Source of the DNA: Aliiroseovarius lamellibrachiae | GTDB lineage: Bacteria > Pseudomonadota > Alphaproteobacteria > Rhodobacterales > Rhodobacteraceae | Direction: 5' to 3' | NCBI RefSeq assembly: GCF_018599245.1 | Contig: NZ_JAHEVJ010000001.1 | Coordinates: forward strand, 587,966 to 651,965 | Length of the DNA stretch: 64,000 nucleotides | In this document: positions 27,141 to 34,193 of the stretch, in pieces | How positions within the stretch are numbered: the first letter of the stretch is position 1 | How the letters are laid out: each line of letters starts with the position of its first letter | Position numbers and translations under genes: made by a program | Notes under the pieces: model-generated | The model's database searches: none | Told to the model about the DNA's origin: nothing | What the model saw: the letters and a program-made list of their open reading frames with translations, nothing else

Positions 27141-28824
27141 TGCAGCCCCCTGTGATTTGTGAGGAGGTTTGGTCGTCGGTTTTTCCTAAGACTTCCAACG
27201 CCAGCTTGCGCATCCGGCTGTCGTCTTTCTGGCGTGCTTCCATGCCAAGTGTCGGGTCGGTGATTCCGCGACTTTGGTCAGATTTGATGCCAAGAATGTC
27301 CATAATGATGGGGTCACTACCGCCGTTTGTATGCAGGTAGTGGGCTGTGACCTGTTTGGTTTGACCGGGGCGGCGCAATCTGCCAACCACTTGTTTGTGC
27401 ACCTGTGGTGACCAGTCCAGTTCCCCAAACACTACGTCGCTGCAGTATTCCTGAAGCCCATCAAGGCCCGCGCCTGAACGTAAAGAGATCATCATCACGC
27501 GGCTGTCGCCGTTGATGAACGCCTCAACATTGCGGCGCTTCTTGGCGGGGCTTTCTGTGCCTGTGTAAAGGACGGGTGTGTGATGTTTCAGATGGGCCTG
27601 CCAAACGTCATAAACATCACGATGCCACCCGGCCAAAAGCACGCGTGGGGCGTCCTGAAGGAGAAGATCCACGTATCCCGCAACTGCACTGGCTTTTGCC
27701 ATGCCGGTCTTCATTCGCATCATCATGTCAAGTTCACGGGCGGCTTGGCCGCGTTCAACAAAGCGACCTTCCAAAACTTTCTGCGCCAGCGTGCGCGCCA
27801 GTTCGTCAACAGCAACGGCGGCGTCTTCGTTCCAATCCACTTCCCAATCAACTGTGTTTAGTGGTGGGATTTGTGCTTTGACTGTTTCGTCATGTTCGGT
27901 CCGGCGCAAAAAGAAGCCTTTGTCGCGCATATAGGTGCCAAGCGCAGAAGGGTCTTTGACCAGTTTTCCTGAACACCATTCACGCGAAAATTCAGTTCGG
28001 TCGCCAAGTAAGTCTGGCGCAATGAACTGCATGATTTCAAAGATTTCATCGCCGTAGTTGTAGATTGGCGTGGCGGTCAGGCCCTGCACTACGTTTGCGC
28101 ATGCGCTTAGAACTGCGGCGGCATGACCTTTCATGGTCTCGGTGCCTTTGCGCAGTTCCTGCACCTCGTCATAAAACACTGACTTGAATAGCGCGGTGTT
28201 GATGACATCGATCCACCCGGCAATGCGCGAATAGGTGAAGATATAGACATCGGCTATCGGCAGGTCATAAGGCTTAGTGCCTTTGATGATGTGTGTGGTC
28301 AGGTGGGTGAATTCTTCGATGCGGTCTGCCCATTGCTGCGCCAAGTGAGTTTGCACAACAACAGCAGCAGGCAACGGTGCGCCGGTTGTCATCGTGGCGC
28401 ATGCAGAAATGGTTTTACCCAATCCAAGATCATCCCCCAAAAGCAGGTTGGGGTTTTGAAGGGTCAGGGCCGCTGCCTGCAGCTGATACCCATATGGGGA
28501 TTTGTTGTCGCGAAACCCTGTGTTCGTCGGCGGGGTCCAATTGGGCAGCAGAATGCGTTCCCGATCAGCTGCGCGTTGGGTGAGGCGTTGCTGGCCCTCA
28601 TGCAGCCGGACAGCGTCTTGTTGGCTGTGCTGCAGTGGATAGCGTTGCATGAACCAAGACAGGTCGGCGCGATTTTCGTCTGTGTCTGCCAGAACTGGTT
28701 CGGTCGCGCCTTTAAAGACCTTTGGAAAGACACGCTTCAGTGCAATTGCTACGTGGGGTTGCAGCCCAAGCATGCGCCAAGCGCTGTGTGTGTCGTCAAA
28801 TTCCAGATTGCCGTAGTGCATCAC
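27133..28824 (-). CDS. SNF2-family (SF2) helicase/ATPase
   Basis: A 563-residue ATPase with Walker A LLLGDDLGLGKTIS (K137), a DEVQ Walker B segment (VFYDEVQELRKG, about 217-228), motif III-like LTATPIYNY, and motif VI VVGRLRRPGQTKQV near 480. The DDLGLGKT form is typical of SNF2 proteins. In phages such enzymes often sit beside a VRR-NUC or other PD-(D/E)XK nuclease and are thought to act in DNA replication or recombination. Its ATG overlaps the nuclease gene upstream by four bases. Confidence 0.92.
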   Translation of the reverse strand: MMHYGNLEFDDTHSAWRMLGLQPHVAIALKRVFPKVFKGATEPVLADTDENRADLSWFMQRYPLQHSQQDAVRLHEGQQRLTQRAADRERILLPNWTPPTNTGFRDNKSPYGYQLQAAALTLQNPNLLLGDDLGLGKTISACATMTTGAPLPAAVVVQTHLAQQWADRIEEFTHLTTHIIKGTKPYDLPIADVYIFTYSRIAGWIDVINTALFKSVFYDEVQELRKGTETMKGHAAAVLSACANVVQGLTATPIYNYGDEIFEIMQFIAPDLLGDRTEFSREWCSGKLVKDPSALGTYMRDKGFFLRRTEHDETVKAQIPPLNTVDWEVDWNEDAAVAVDELARTLAQKVLEGRFVERGQAARELDMMMRMKTGMAKASAVAGYVDLLLQDAPRVLLAGWHRDVYDVWQAHLKHHTPVLYTGTESPAKKRRNVEAFINGDSRVMMISLRSGAGLDGLQEYCSDVVFGELDWSPQVHKQVVGRLRRPGQTKQVTAHYLHTNGGSDPIIMDILGIKSDQSRGITDPTLGMEARQKDDSRMRKLALEVLGKTDDQTSSQITGGCNA

Positions 28825-29186
28825 AACGAAGCCCTCCCGCTGGATACGAGAAAAAGCGGCTTGCCATTTAAGGTTACTGGAAGCCCGGTGAATGTGCCGG
28901 TCACCAAAATCAATGCATTTACATCAGGGTGGTCGGCGTATCTGGCCAACTGTCGATGGATTTGGCGGCGGGCGCAGCGGGTTTTTACCTCGATCCCAAT
29001 GCCTCCTTGCACCATGAAATCAATCCGGTTGCTGCTGCCCATACGGAGTTCGCGTTCAAAGGGGAATGCGTGATCCGTCAGTGCTTGTTCTACGGCATCC
29101 TGCATTGCTGCTTCTGTGGATACGGGTAATGGGATGCCACGTAGCACGCGAGTAACGAGCTCTGGTGTGGGAAATGCGTCAGGCAT
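28821..29186 (-). CDS. PD-(D/E)XK (VRR-NUC-like) nuclease
   Basis: A 121-residue nuclease. The active-site pattern is RIDFMVQGGIGIEVKT (Asp, then Glu-x-Lys, about 59-74), preceded by a helix with a conserved Glu (AMQDAVEQALTDH) and followed by RQLARYADHPDVNALILVTG. The start at 29186 is chosen because the protein then begins with conserved sequence; an open frame extends upstream to 29453 but crosses two other genes. It overlaps both the helicase gene and the zinc-ribbon gene. It probably works with the helicase on branched or broken DNA. Confidence 0.82.
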   Translation of the reverse strand: MPDAFPTPELVTRVLRGIPLPVSTEAAMQDAVEQALTDHAFPFERELRMGSSNRIDFMVQGGIGIEVKTRCARRQIHRQLARYADHPDVNALILVTGTFTGLPVTLNGKPLFLVSSGRASL

Positions 29187-29397
29187 AGGTCTTGTTGCTC
29201 CAGTAGTATTTACGGGCGTCTGCAAGCTGCAGGGCGTAGACTTCGTGTTCTGTGAAGGCGATGCGCCCGGTACCGTTGCAGTGGTTGCAGGGTGGTGCTT
29301 CCTTTGATCCCAATGCGCGCCGCTGGCGGTCAGCTTCGCGGCGCAATTCACATGCGGGGCAGGTCTTGCCGTTGCCGTGAAGTGTTGGGTCTGGCAT
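29179..29397 (-). CDS. Small zinc-ribbon-like phage protein
   Basis: A 72-residue protein with two Cys pairs: CPACELRR (about 13-20) and CNHCNGTG (about 38-45), the latter like a DnaJ Cys repeat. It likely binds one zinc. It overlaps the nuclease gene by eight bases in the same operon. The specific role is unknown. Confidence 0.72.
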   Translation of the reverse strand: MPDPTLHGNGKTCPACELRREADRQRRALGSKEAPPCNHCNGTGRIAFTEHEVYALQLADARKYYWSNKTYA

Positions 29398-29413
29398 TGG
29401 TCAATTTCCATTT

Positions 29414-29677
29414 TCAGTTCTTGCCGTCTTGGCGACGCATGCGCCGGATGCATCGGTTCATTATCAATTGACGCTCGCTGACTATCTCGGCGCGACGTGC
29501 CTCAAGGCGGTTGATCCGTGCTTGCAGTTTTGCGAGGCGGCGCAATTCAATGGCTTTGGTGAAGTGAAGCCATGGGGTGCGAAGTCCAAAGGGTTCAGTG
29601 GGTTGCGCGCTATTGTGGCCAATTTTTGGTGTTTCTTGTGTATCGGTATCAGCTACACAAGAAACGTTTGCATTCAT
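29414..29677 (-). CDS. Hypothetical phage protein with coiled-coil C-terminus
   Basis: An 87-residue protein. The N-terminal half includes the IGHNSA segment often seen in small phage proteins; the C-terminal half (LRRLAKLQARINRLEARRAE) is a highly basic helix, likely coiled coil. Its ATG overlaps the stop of the NYN gene. No function can be assigned. Confidence 0.65.
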   Translation of the reverse strand: MNANVSCVADTDTQETPKIGHNSAQPTEPFGLRTPWLHFTKAIELRRLAKLQARINRLEARRAEIVSERQLIMNRCIRRMRRQDGKN

Positions 29678-30219
29678 GCTGCTACTGCAGGGCGAGGAGG
29701 GCGGCTAACAGCGTCGCGCAACCCATCCAATTCGATGAACGTGTCTGCCTGACGGCGCAGTTCATCAGCGATGAAATGTGGGGAGGTTTTGATGCTGGAC
29801 ACCACACTGACGCGTTTGCCTTGTGCTTGAAGGTGTTGGGTCAGGGCGCAAAAATCACGGTCGCCGCTGAATAGGATGATGTGGTCGATGTGTGGGGCCA
29901 GTTTTATGGCCTCCACGGTCAATTCGACGCTCATGTTGCCTTTTACTTTGCGCTGGCCGTACTCGCCCGTGTATTCGCGCGCGGGCTTAGACACGATGTT
30001 CCAGCCGTTGTATTGCATGAAATCAACCAGTGGCCGCAGGGGCTGGAATTCTTCGGTTTCACAAATGGCGGTGAAATAGCTGGCGCGTACCAATCGGCCT
30101 GCCGTTTCAAAATGGGTCAACAGACGCTTATAATCCACGTCCATTTCCAGCTTTTTTGCGGTGGCGTAAAGGTTGGGGCCGTCGACAAAAAGGGCAATAC
30201 GTTCGTCATTGTAAATCAT
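29674..30219 (-). CDS. NYN-domain protein (LabA/DUF88-like putative ribonuclease)
   Basis: A 181-residue protein with the NYN fold: IALFVDGPNLYATAKKLEMD near the start gives the first acidic residue, KGNMSVELTVEAIKLA the middle ones, and ILFSGDRDFCALTQHLQAQG the SGDRDF pair, followed by VSVVSSIKTSPHFIADELRR. These acidic residues bind metal in PIN-like nucleases. Phage copies may cleave tRNA or mRNA, but the target is unknown. The start at 30219 (MIYNDERIAL) lacks a strong ribosome-binding site; a longer in-frame start exists at 30273. Confidence 0.85.
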   Translation of the reverse strand: MIYNDERIALFVDGPNLYATAKKLEMDVDYKRLLTHFETAGRLVRASYFTAICETEEFQPLRPLVDFMQYNGWNIVSKPAREYTGEYGQRKVKGNMSVELTVEAIKLAPHIDHIILFSGDRDFCALTQHLQAQGKRVSVVSSIKTSPHFIADELRRQADTFIELDGLRDAVSRPPRPAVAA

Positions 30220-30238
30220 GGTTTTGGCTTTCGGTTGG

Positions 30239-30388
30239 TTACAGGGTTCTAAGCAGGAATGTTGTTGTGGCACCGATCAGCACGCCAAGGGTGGTTCCGC
30301 TGACAAGGCCTGAGAGGAAAGCCCTCAGATCGCGGCGTCGGCGTACTTGGTTGCTGAATTTTAGTGCTTGATGGGATAGGTGTTGCAT
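30239..30388 (-). CDS. Small membrane protein in the early operon (49 aa)
   Basis: A 49-residue frame beginning MQHLSHQALKFSNQVRRRRD, followed by one hydrophobic segment (FLSGLVSGTTLGVLIGATTT). GAGG lies seven bases before the ATG at 30388. It has a basic N-terminus and a single membrane helix, compatible with an inner-membrane early phage protein. The function is unknown. Confidence 0.6.
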   Translation of the reverse strand: MQHLSHQALKFSNQVRRRRDLRAFLSGLVSGTTLGVLIGATTTFLLRTL

Positions 30389-30392
30389 CGGG

Positions 30393-30668
30393 TTACCTCG
30401 GTGTTGGGATGCGCCCAGTCCATGCGTCGAATTCAGTGCGCAGGGTCTGGAAGTTTGACAGGGCGGCTTGGTTGTTTTCCAAGTCGCGGCGGGATCTGAT
30501 TTGGCAGCAGCTGCGCAGGTATTCAGCAGTTGCTGTGCTGCAAAACTGTTGATCGGGCAGGCCGCAACGGGTGGCTGCGAATTTCTGAAACTGTGGATCA
30601 TTGCAAAGAATGCCCGCTTGTTGCGCGGGTGAAAGGTTTGCAAATGGGGTGCGATGAACGCGGTCCAT
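30393..30668 (-). CDS. Hypothetical phage protein
   Basis: A 91-residue soluble protein opening MDRVHRTPFANLSPAQQAGI, with four Cys spread through it (residues about 22, 35, 43 and 54-55) but no regular zinc spacing. It touches the next upstream gene (shared ATG/stop bases at 30668) and is followed by the 49-residue membrane protein. No family is recognised. Confidence 0.65.
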   Translation of the reverse strand: MDRVHRTPFANLSPAQQAGILCNDPQFQKFAATRCGLPDQQFCSTATAEYLRSCCQIRSRRDLENNQAALSNFQTLRTEFDAWTGRIPTPR

Positions 30669-30979
30669 TATGCTGCCCCTAATTGATCTGGGGCGGGATG
30701 GACGGTGATGAAGCCATCATCTTCGATGTCTTCGATCTGGCAGAGTTTGCCCGCGAGACGTTTCCAGTTTGCGATTGCCTCTTCTTCTGTTGCACCGTCA
30801 GCGGTGATTGCGTGAAGGTCCAGTTCCCAGCGGTGTGATCGGTCGCCAGATGGCGGATCAAAGCGGCCAAATGTTTCCTGCACCTCATTTACAAAGGCGT
30901 CGTGCTGTTCGCTGGTGTCGCGACACTCAAGATTGTGCAGGAATGCGGGAAGGCGGTTGTGAAGCGTGTTTAGCATCAC
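30668..30979 (-). CDS. Hypothetical phage protein
   Basis: A 103-residue acidic protein; the segment ADGATEEEAIANWKRLAGKL is a helix of the kind found in small HicB-like or dosage proteins, but the fold cannot be assigned. It overlaps the first gene of the operon by four bases (ATGA). It is part of the leftward early operon. Confidence 0.65.
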   Translation of the reverse strand: MMLNTLHNRLPAFLHNLECRDTSEQHDAFVNEVQETFGRFDPPSGDRSHRWELDLHAITADGATEEEAIANWKRLAGKLCQIEDIEDDGFITVHPAPDQLGAA

Positions 30980-31338
30980 GCGGCCCTCGTGATTTGGGCC
31001 AACACATCAGTGGCGGCGTTCCGTTCTGTTGCGTCTTGTGAGTGTTCTAGGATGGTGTTGCAGGCGGTGAAGATCGCGAAGTTTGATTTCCCGTCACCCA
31101 AGAGAGTTGCGCGCGCTTTGCGCAGCTGGTCGTTCGCCTGATTGCGGAAGCTTTGTTCCAAGGCATGATCTTGCGCTTGGCGATGGGCCAGCAACTCACG
31201 GCACATTTCTGGAAGGGCTGTGGCCAGCAGGGCGCGTGTCTCGGTGTTAAATTCACCGCGTGTCGCGTCATAGTTTGGGTTTGCCAGTTCTGTCAGCAGG
31301 TCGTTGCTGATCAACGGCTTTGGTTCGATTGCGCTCAT
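30976..31338 (-). CDS. First gene of the leftward early operon, hypothetical
   Basis: A 120-residue, mostly helical protein opening MSAIEPKPLISNDLLTELAN. GGAGG is five bases before the ATG at 31338, a better start than the one twelve bases upstream. It lies immediately downstream of the two left operators and the promoter-like region, so it is the first gene of the operon that runs to the integrase. No domain is recognised. Confidence 0.68.
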   Translation of the reverse strand: MSAIEPKPLISNDLLTELANPNYDATRGEFNTETRALLATALPEMCRELLAHRQAQDHALEQSFRNQANDQLRKARATLLGDGKSNFAIFTACNTILEHSQDATERNAATDVLAQITRAA

Positions 31339-31343
31339 GTCTG

Positions 31344-31420
31344 CCTCCATCGGTTTGATGAAGGCACATTATCCAAAAAAAATGGACTTGCAAGAAATAA
31401 ATCCAAAAAATATGGATTAC
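31344..31420 (-). promoter_or_regulatory. Left early promoter with two repressor operators (OL-like)
   Basis: Two near-identical 15-mers lie at 31372-31386 (TCCA-AAAAAAA-TGGA) and 31402-31416 (TCCA-AAAAATA-TGGA). On the minus strand a TTGCAA -35-like hexamer and a TAATGT -10-like hexamer, 16 bases apart, flank the first operator, pointing into the leftward operon. The same 15-mer occurs twice between the repressor and the Cro-like gene. Confidence 0.75.
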
Positions 31421-31461
31421 TGGTGGTTGCTCTTAAATGCGACCCCTTTGTTTTTAGTGTG

Positions 31462-31749
31462 TCACATCAGCAGAAGTGGGGTGAGTTGACCAATGATGCA
31501 TCCGAGTAGGGCGTTGCCCGATTGCTTTGGTGGAATTTTCATGGCGCCGGCAAGGACAGCAATGGCGACTGCCCCAGCTATGATCGCAAGCAGTAAGTTT
31601 TGCGCTACGGCGCTTGCACCGATGCTGGCGAAAATGAAGGCCACCGCTAAAACGGCTCCTTTCCAAGGCTCTCCGCCTGCAATGCGAATGCCAATTGCAG
31701 CCAAAATGATTGTGCTCAACATGGCCGTTATTATCAGACTTCCTGTCAT
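31462..31749 (-). CDS. Small phage membrane protein with three helices
   Basis: A 95-residue, very hydrophobic protein starting MTGSLIITAMLSTIILAAIG, with about three to four membrane helices. AGGAG lies seven bases before the ATG at 31749. It sits between the left operators and the repressor gene, the position where many temperate phages carry superinfection-exclusion or immunity-associated proteins; that role is inference. Confidence 0.65.
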   Translation of the reverse strand: MTGSLIITAMLSTIILAAIGIRIAGGEPWKGAVLAVAFIFASIGASAVAQNLLLAIIAGAVAIAVLAGAMKIPPKQSGNALLGCIIGQLTPLLLM

Positions 31750-31950
31750 TGTCGCTCTCCTGGGGGCTACCGTTCGCGCGATCATAGGTAGGTGTCAAAT
31801 GCTTGGGTATCTATTTTTGGTTGTGTCAAGAGTGATGTGGTTCATGATTGACGCAAAAGTTGCGCTTTTCAGGGGCATTGGTCGAAGTGCTTGGGGGTAT
31901 TTATATTTTTACCACCTGCGCACTCCATTATTTTTACCTACGGAGGGCAA

Positions 31951-32106
31951 ATGCGAATGCCGTTAATCTACCGATTGGCTCGAGTTGCTAAATTACTGGG
32001 AATGGATCTTAATCTTGTGTTTGATCCCATTCACTATTTGCGCGGTCTAGTGCTTCGAAGAGGCTCTGCTGAACGTCAGCAGGGAGCTGAGAGAAATCCC
32101 CGTTAA
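31951..32106 (+). CDS. Possible small ORF (51 aa) opposite the repressor's 3' end
   Basis: A short frame, MRMPLIYRLARVAKLLGMDL and onward, preceded by GGAGG four bases before the ATG. It overlaps the repressor gene antisense over its last 98 bases. The ribosome-binding site is good, but the product has no recognised features, so it may be chance. The rest of 31750-32008 shows nothing else. Confidence 0.25.
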   Translation: MRMPLIYRLARVAKLLGMDLNLVFDPIHYLRGLVLRRGSAERQQGAERNPR

Positions 32107-32344
32107 TTACAAAATTAAAGTCAATTCTGTGCGCGCGGTACAGATATTTCATAACGTCTCTATTTGGAAACTGAAGTCCCTTTTCGATGTTATTGTAAGA
32201 GGTTTTTGATATTCCGCAGGCGCGTGCGAAATCTTGCTGCTTTTCAAAGCCGCTCGTGTACCGTGCCGCCTTTACTCGAATGGCGCTTGCTTTCACGCCC
32301 ATGTCGCCACGGTGTGCGAGGCTTTCTTTTTGCTCAATATCCAT
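32009..32344 (-). CDS. CI-like phage repressor (Xre helix-turn-helix)
   Basis: A 111-residue protein with a helix-turn-helix at about 28-75 (EKQQDFARACGISKTSYNNI, then EKGLQFPNRDVMKYLYRAHR). It lacks a LexA-type protease domain, so it would not be induced by RecA-promoted self-cleavage. It is divergent from the Cro-like gene with the right operators between them, which makes it the lysogenic repressor by position. The start at 32344 has only a weak ribosome-binding site; an ATG at residue 15 is an alternative. Confidence 0.85.
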   Translation of the reverse strand: MDIEQKESLAHRGDMGVKASAIRVKAARYTSGFEKQQDFARACGISKTSYNNIEKGLQFPNRDVMKYLYRAHRIDFNFVINGDFSQLPADVQQSLFEALDRANSEWDQTQD

Positions 32345-32359
32345 GGCTTATTTTTACGC

Positions 32360-32420
32360 CTTGTCCAAAAAAAATGAACTGATCTTGAGATGGATATGGA
32401 CAGTCCACAAATTATGGATT
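32360..32420. promoter_or_regulatory. Right operators between repressor and Cro-like gene (OR-like)
   Basis: Two further copies of the operator lie at 32364-32378 (TCCA-AAAAAAA-TGAA, one half-site degenerate) and 32404-32418 (TCCA-CAAATTA-TGGA). A perfect TGGAC-A-GTCCA palindrome at 32397-32407 overlaps the second one. A TTGAGA -35-like hexamer at 32385 and an AATTAT -10-like hexamer at 32410 (long spacing, 19) point toward the Cro-like gene. Confidence 0.75.
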
Positions 32421-32432
32421 AATGCGTTATGC

Positions 32433-32669
32433 ATGACAAATGCATCCGAAATCTGTGACAGACTTGGCCGAAAGATCATGGCGGACAGCCTTGGCGTTGG
32501 AGTGACAACTATTAGCAATGCTGCTGTATCGGGTGTTTTCCCATCTAAGTGGTACGTTGTTGTGAAGGGGTTGTGTCGTGAACAAGGTGTCGACTGCCCT
32601 GATGGCCTTTTTAACTTCATTAAGCAATCTGCGAACGTGGATGGGCCTTTGCAGGAGGGTGTTCGATGA
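32433..32669 (+). CDS. Cro-like helix-turn-helix protein
   Basis: A 78-residue protein opening MTNASEICDRLGRKIMADSL, with the helix-turn-helix MADSLGVGVTTISNAAVSGV and then FPSKWYVVVKGLCREQG. It is the first gene of the rightward operon and is divergent from the repressor. There is no Shine-Dalgarno sequence before the ATG, and the likely -10 is very close, so translation may be leaderless or nearly so. The role as Cro is inferred from position and size. Confidence 0.78.
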   Translation: MTNASEICDRLGRKIMADSLGVGVTTISNAAVSGVFPSKWYVVVKGLCREQGVDCPDGLFNFIKQSANVDGPLQEGVR

Positions 32670-32747
32670 TGGGCTGCTTGATGCTGTTTTTTTCATACTC
32701 CCAATCTGCACTTCAACTACACGCGTGCACAGGAAACGAGGTTTCCC

Positions 32748-33230
32748 ATGCCTGATTTTCGCAAGATTGTTCGCGCCAATATGAAATCGCTGGTCGATTG
32801 GTTTGGTTGCTATGACGCGGTGGCGGAAACATTCAACGCCCGATGGGGTGGGGGGGCCAGCAAGGGCACGGTCAGCAAGAAGGTCACGGGAAATCTGGAC
32901 TGGACGGTTGCTGATGTGATTGCCCTTGAGGATGCATCTGGTCGTTATCCTGTGACACGTATGCTGGCGCGTCGGCTGGAAAGCCGCCCTGCGCAGGTTG
33001 GTGGTAGTTTGCTGCAAGATGGGTCCAACATCGCCCGCGAAAGTGGCGAGGCGATTTCAGCCATTTTGGCGGCAGAGCAATCCAGCTGCGCAGATGAAAA
33101 AGCGCAAGCTATCAAAGAAATTGATGAGGCTATGTATGCCATGCGCCAAGCGCGGGCGCGGCTTGAGGGTTCTTCTTGTCTAAAACATGCGGTGCCTGTT
33201 GAACCGGTCGAACGAGGGAGTGCGGAATGA
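32748..33230 (+). CDS. CII-like phage regulatory protein
   Basis: A 160-residue protein. The N-terminal domain (MPDFRKIVRANMKSLVDWFG; RWGGGASKGTVSKKVTGNLD; WTVADVIALEDASG) is the layout of the CII/CP76-type phage regulators; the C-terminal half is helical. GAGG lies six bases before the ATG. It follows the Cro-like gene by 78 bases. DNA binding is inferred from the family, not from a clear recognition helix. Confidence 0.72.
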   Translation: MPDFRKIVRANMKSLVDWFGCYDAVAETFNARWGGGASKGTVSKKVTGNLDWTVADVIALEDASGRYPVTRMLARRLESRPAQVGGSLLQDGSNIARESGEAISAILAAEQSSCADEKAQAIKEIDEAMYAMRQARARLEGSSCLKHAVPVEPVERGSAE

Positions 33231-33436
33231 GTTTGCGTTTCTTTTGTAAGTTTTCGATTATGCAGCGTTGCTTGCAGCAAAATTCCAAACACGCGAACGG
33301 GGCCAAAAGTGAGCCTCAGAGCCATACCGTAAGGGGCGTGGTCGTTCGCATTGTGTGCCCCTTTACCTCCCTGTTGGGGGCGGGGCGTGGGTCTCATGGA
33401 TCTGCGCCCCGTCTTTTGATTGGGGGTGTCGCATGA
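33227..33436 (+). CDS. Small hypothetical phage protein
   Basis: A 69-residue basic frame opening MSLRFFCKFSIMQRCLQQNS. It has a good ribosome-binding site (GGAG, six bases before ATG), and both ends overlap neighbours by four bases (ATGA), which is the main support for it being real. No recognised feature is present in the protein. Confidence 0.45.
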   Translation: MSLRFFCKFSIMQRCLQQNSKHANGAKSEPQSHTVRGVVVRIVCPFTSLLGAGRGSHGSAPRLLIGGVA

Positions 33437-33660
33437 CTGATAGCATTACGGCGTCAGCCCAACGCGGACTTTGTGCGTGGCAAGGGACATTCACCGAAGC
33501 CAAGCGCCAAGATTATATCGATGCTCTCAAAGCGGTGCGTGCTGGTTTATCTTCGGTGGTTTCATGCCCGGTGGTGTGTGCGTTTTTGCAGGACGTTTTG
33601 CATGCCGAGTTGCAAGGCGCGCCGCATATCATCGTTTTTGATGTGGGGGGCAAGTCGTGA
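33433..33660 (+). CDS. Small hypothetical phage protein
   Basis: A 75-residue protein opening MTDSITASAQRGLCAWQGTF. It overlaps the neighbours on both sides by four bases. It ends in a short beta-like segment (PHIIVFDVGGKS). The family is unknown. Confidence 0.6.
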   Translation: MTDSITASAQRGLCAWQGTFTEAKRQDYIDALKAVRAGLSSVVSCPVVCAFLQDVLHAELQGAPHIIVFDVGGKS

Positions 33661-34193
33661 CTTCTGTCTCTCAAATGGGTTTAGATGGTCTTGATGATCG
33701 GCTGTTTGCCTTGTGGGCAACCGGCTTTACGCGTCGCTGGCATATGAACCCTGCCATGTCCTGTTTTGATGATTATGTGTGCAGCCATCAGGGGCGCTGT
33801 GCGCAGCTGGTGATTTCGCTTTTTCCTGACCACTCAATTGAGTTGTTGCGTGCTGCGATCACCCATGATGCTGGTGAAAGCCGTGTTGGTGATTTGGCGC
33901 GCCCGTTCAAAGAATGCGGCGGTGATCTTGTGGTGCTTCATGCCGCGTTGGAGGCGAAAGTTCTACGCGCCATGGGCTTTGCTGAAGGCCTCTCACCCCA
34001 AGACGCGCATCGCTTGCATCTGGTTGATTGTTTGGACGCGTTTTTGTTTGTACAGCTGCGCCACCCCGCTGAGGTGGAGCGCAATGGCTGGCCAGAAGTG
34101 CGTGACTGGTTGTTGATCCAACTGCAGCTGTTGGACCGCTTTGAGGTTGTAACTGACATGTTACGTGCCTCGGCTGCGGGTGATTTCACATGA
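33657..34193 (+). CDS. HD-domain phosphohydrolase (YfbR-like)
   Basis: A 178-residue protein with a metal-binding HD pattern: RWHMNPAMS (His29), SHQGRCAQL (His44), the AAITHDAGESRVGD segment (His68-Asp69) and a distal Asp in LVDCLDAFLF (about 126). This is the YfbR/HD-domain layout of 5'-deoxyribonucleotidases, so a dNTP-pool role during phage replication is plausible. The start codon is GTG, overlapping the upstream stop. Confidence 0.8.
   Translation: MTSVSQMGLDGLDDRLFALWATGFTRRWHMNPAMSCFDDYVCSHQGRCAQLVISLFPDHSIELLRAAITHDAGESRVGDLARPFKECGGDLVVLHAALEAKVLRAMGFAEGLSPQDAHRLHLVDCLDAFLFVQLRHPAEVERNGWPEVRDWLLIQLQLLDRFEVVTDMLRASAAGDFT

Noticed and set aside
28291..29073. A 260-codon open frame on the plus strand opposite the SNF2 helicase
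   Set aside because: Antisense to a gene with complete helicase motifs; the translated sequence has no coherent features.
32578..32784. A 68-codon frame overlapping the Cro-like gene's 3' end
   Set aside because: It overlaps the Cro-like and CII-like genes in another frame, lacks a ribosome-binding site, and has no recognised feature.
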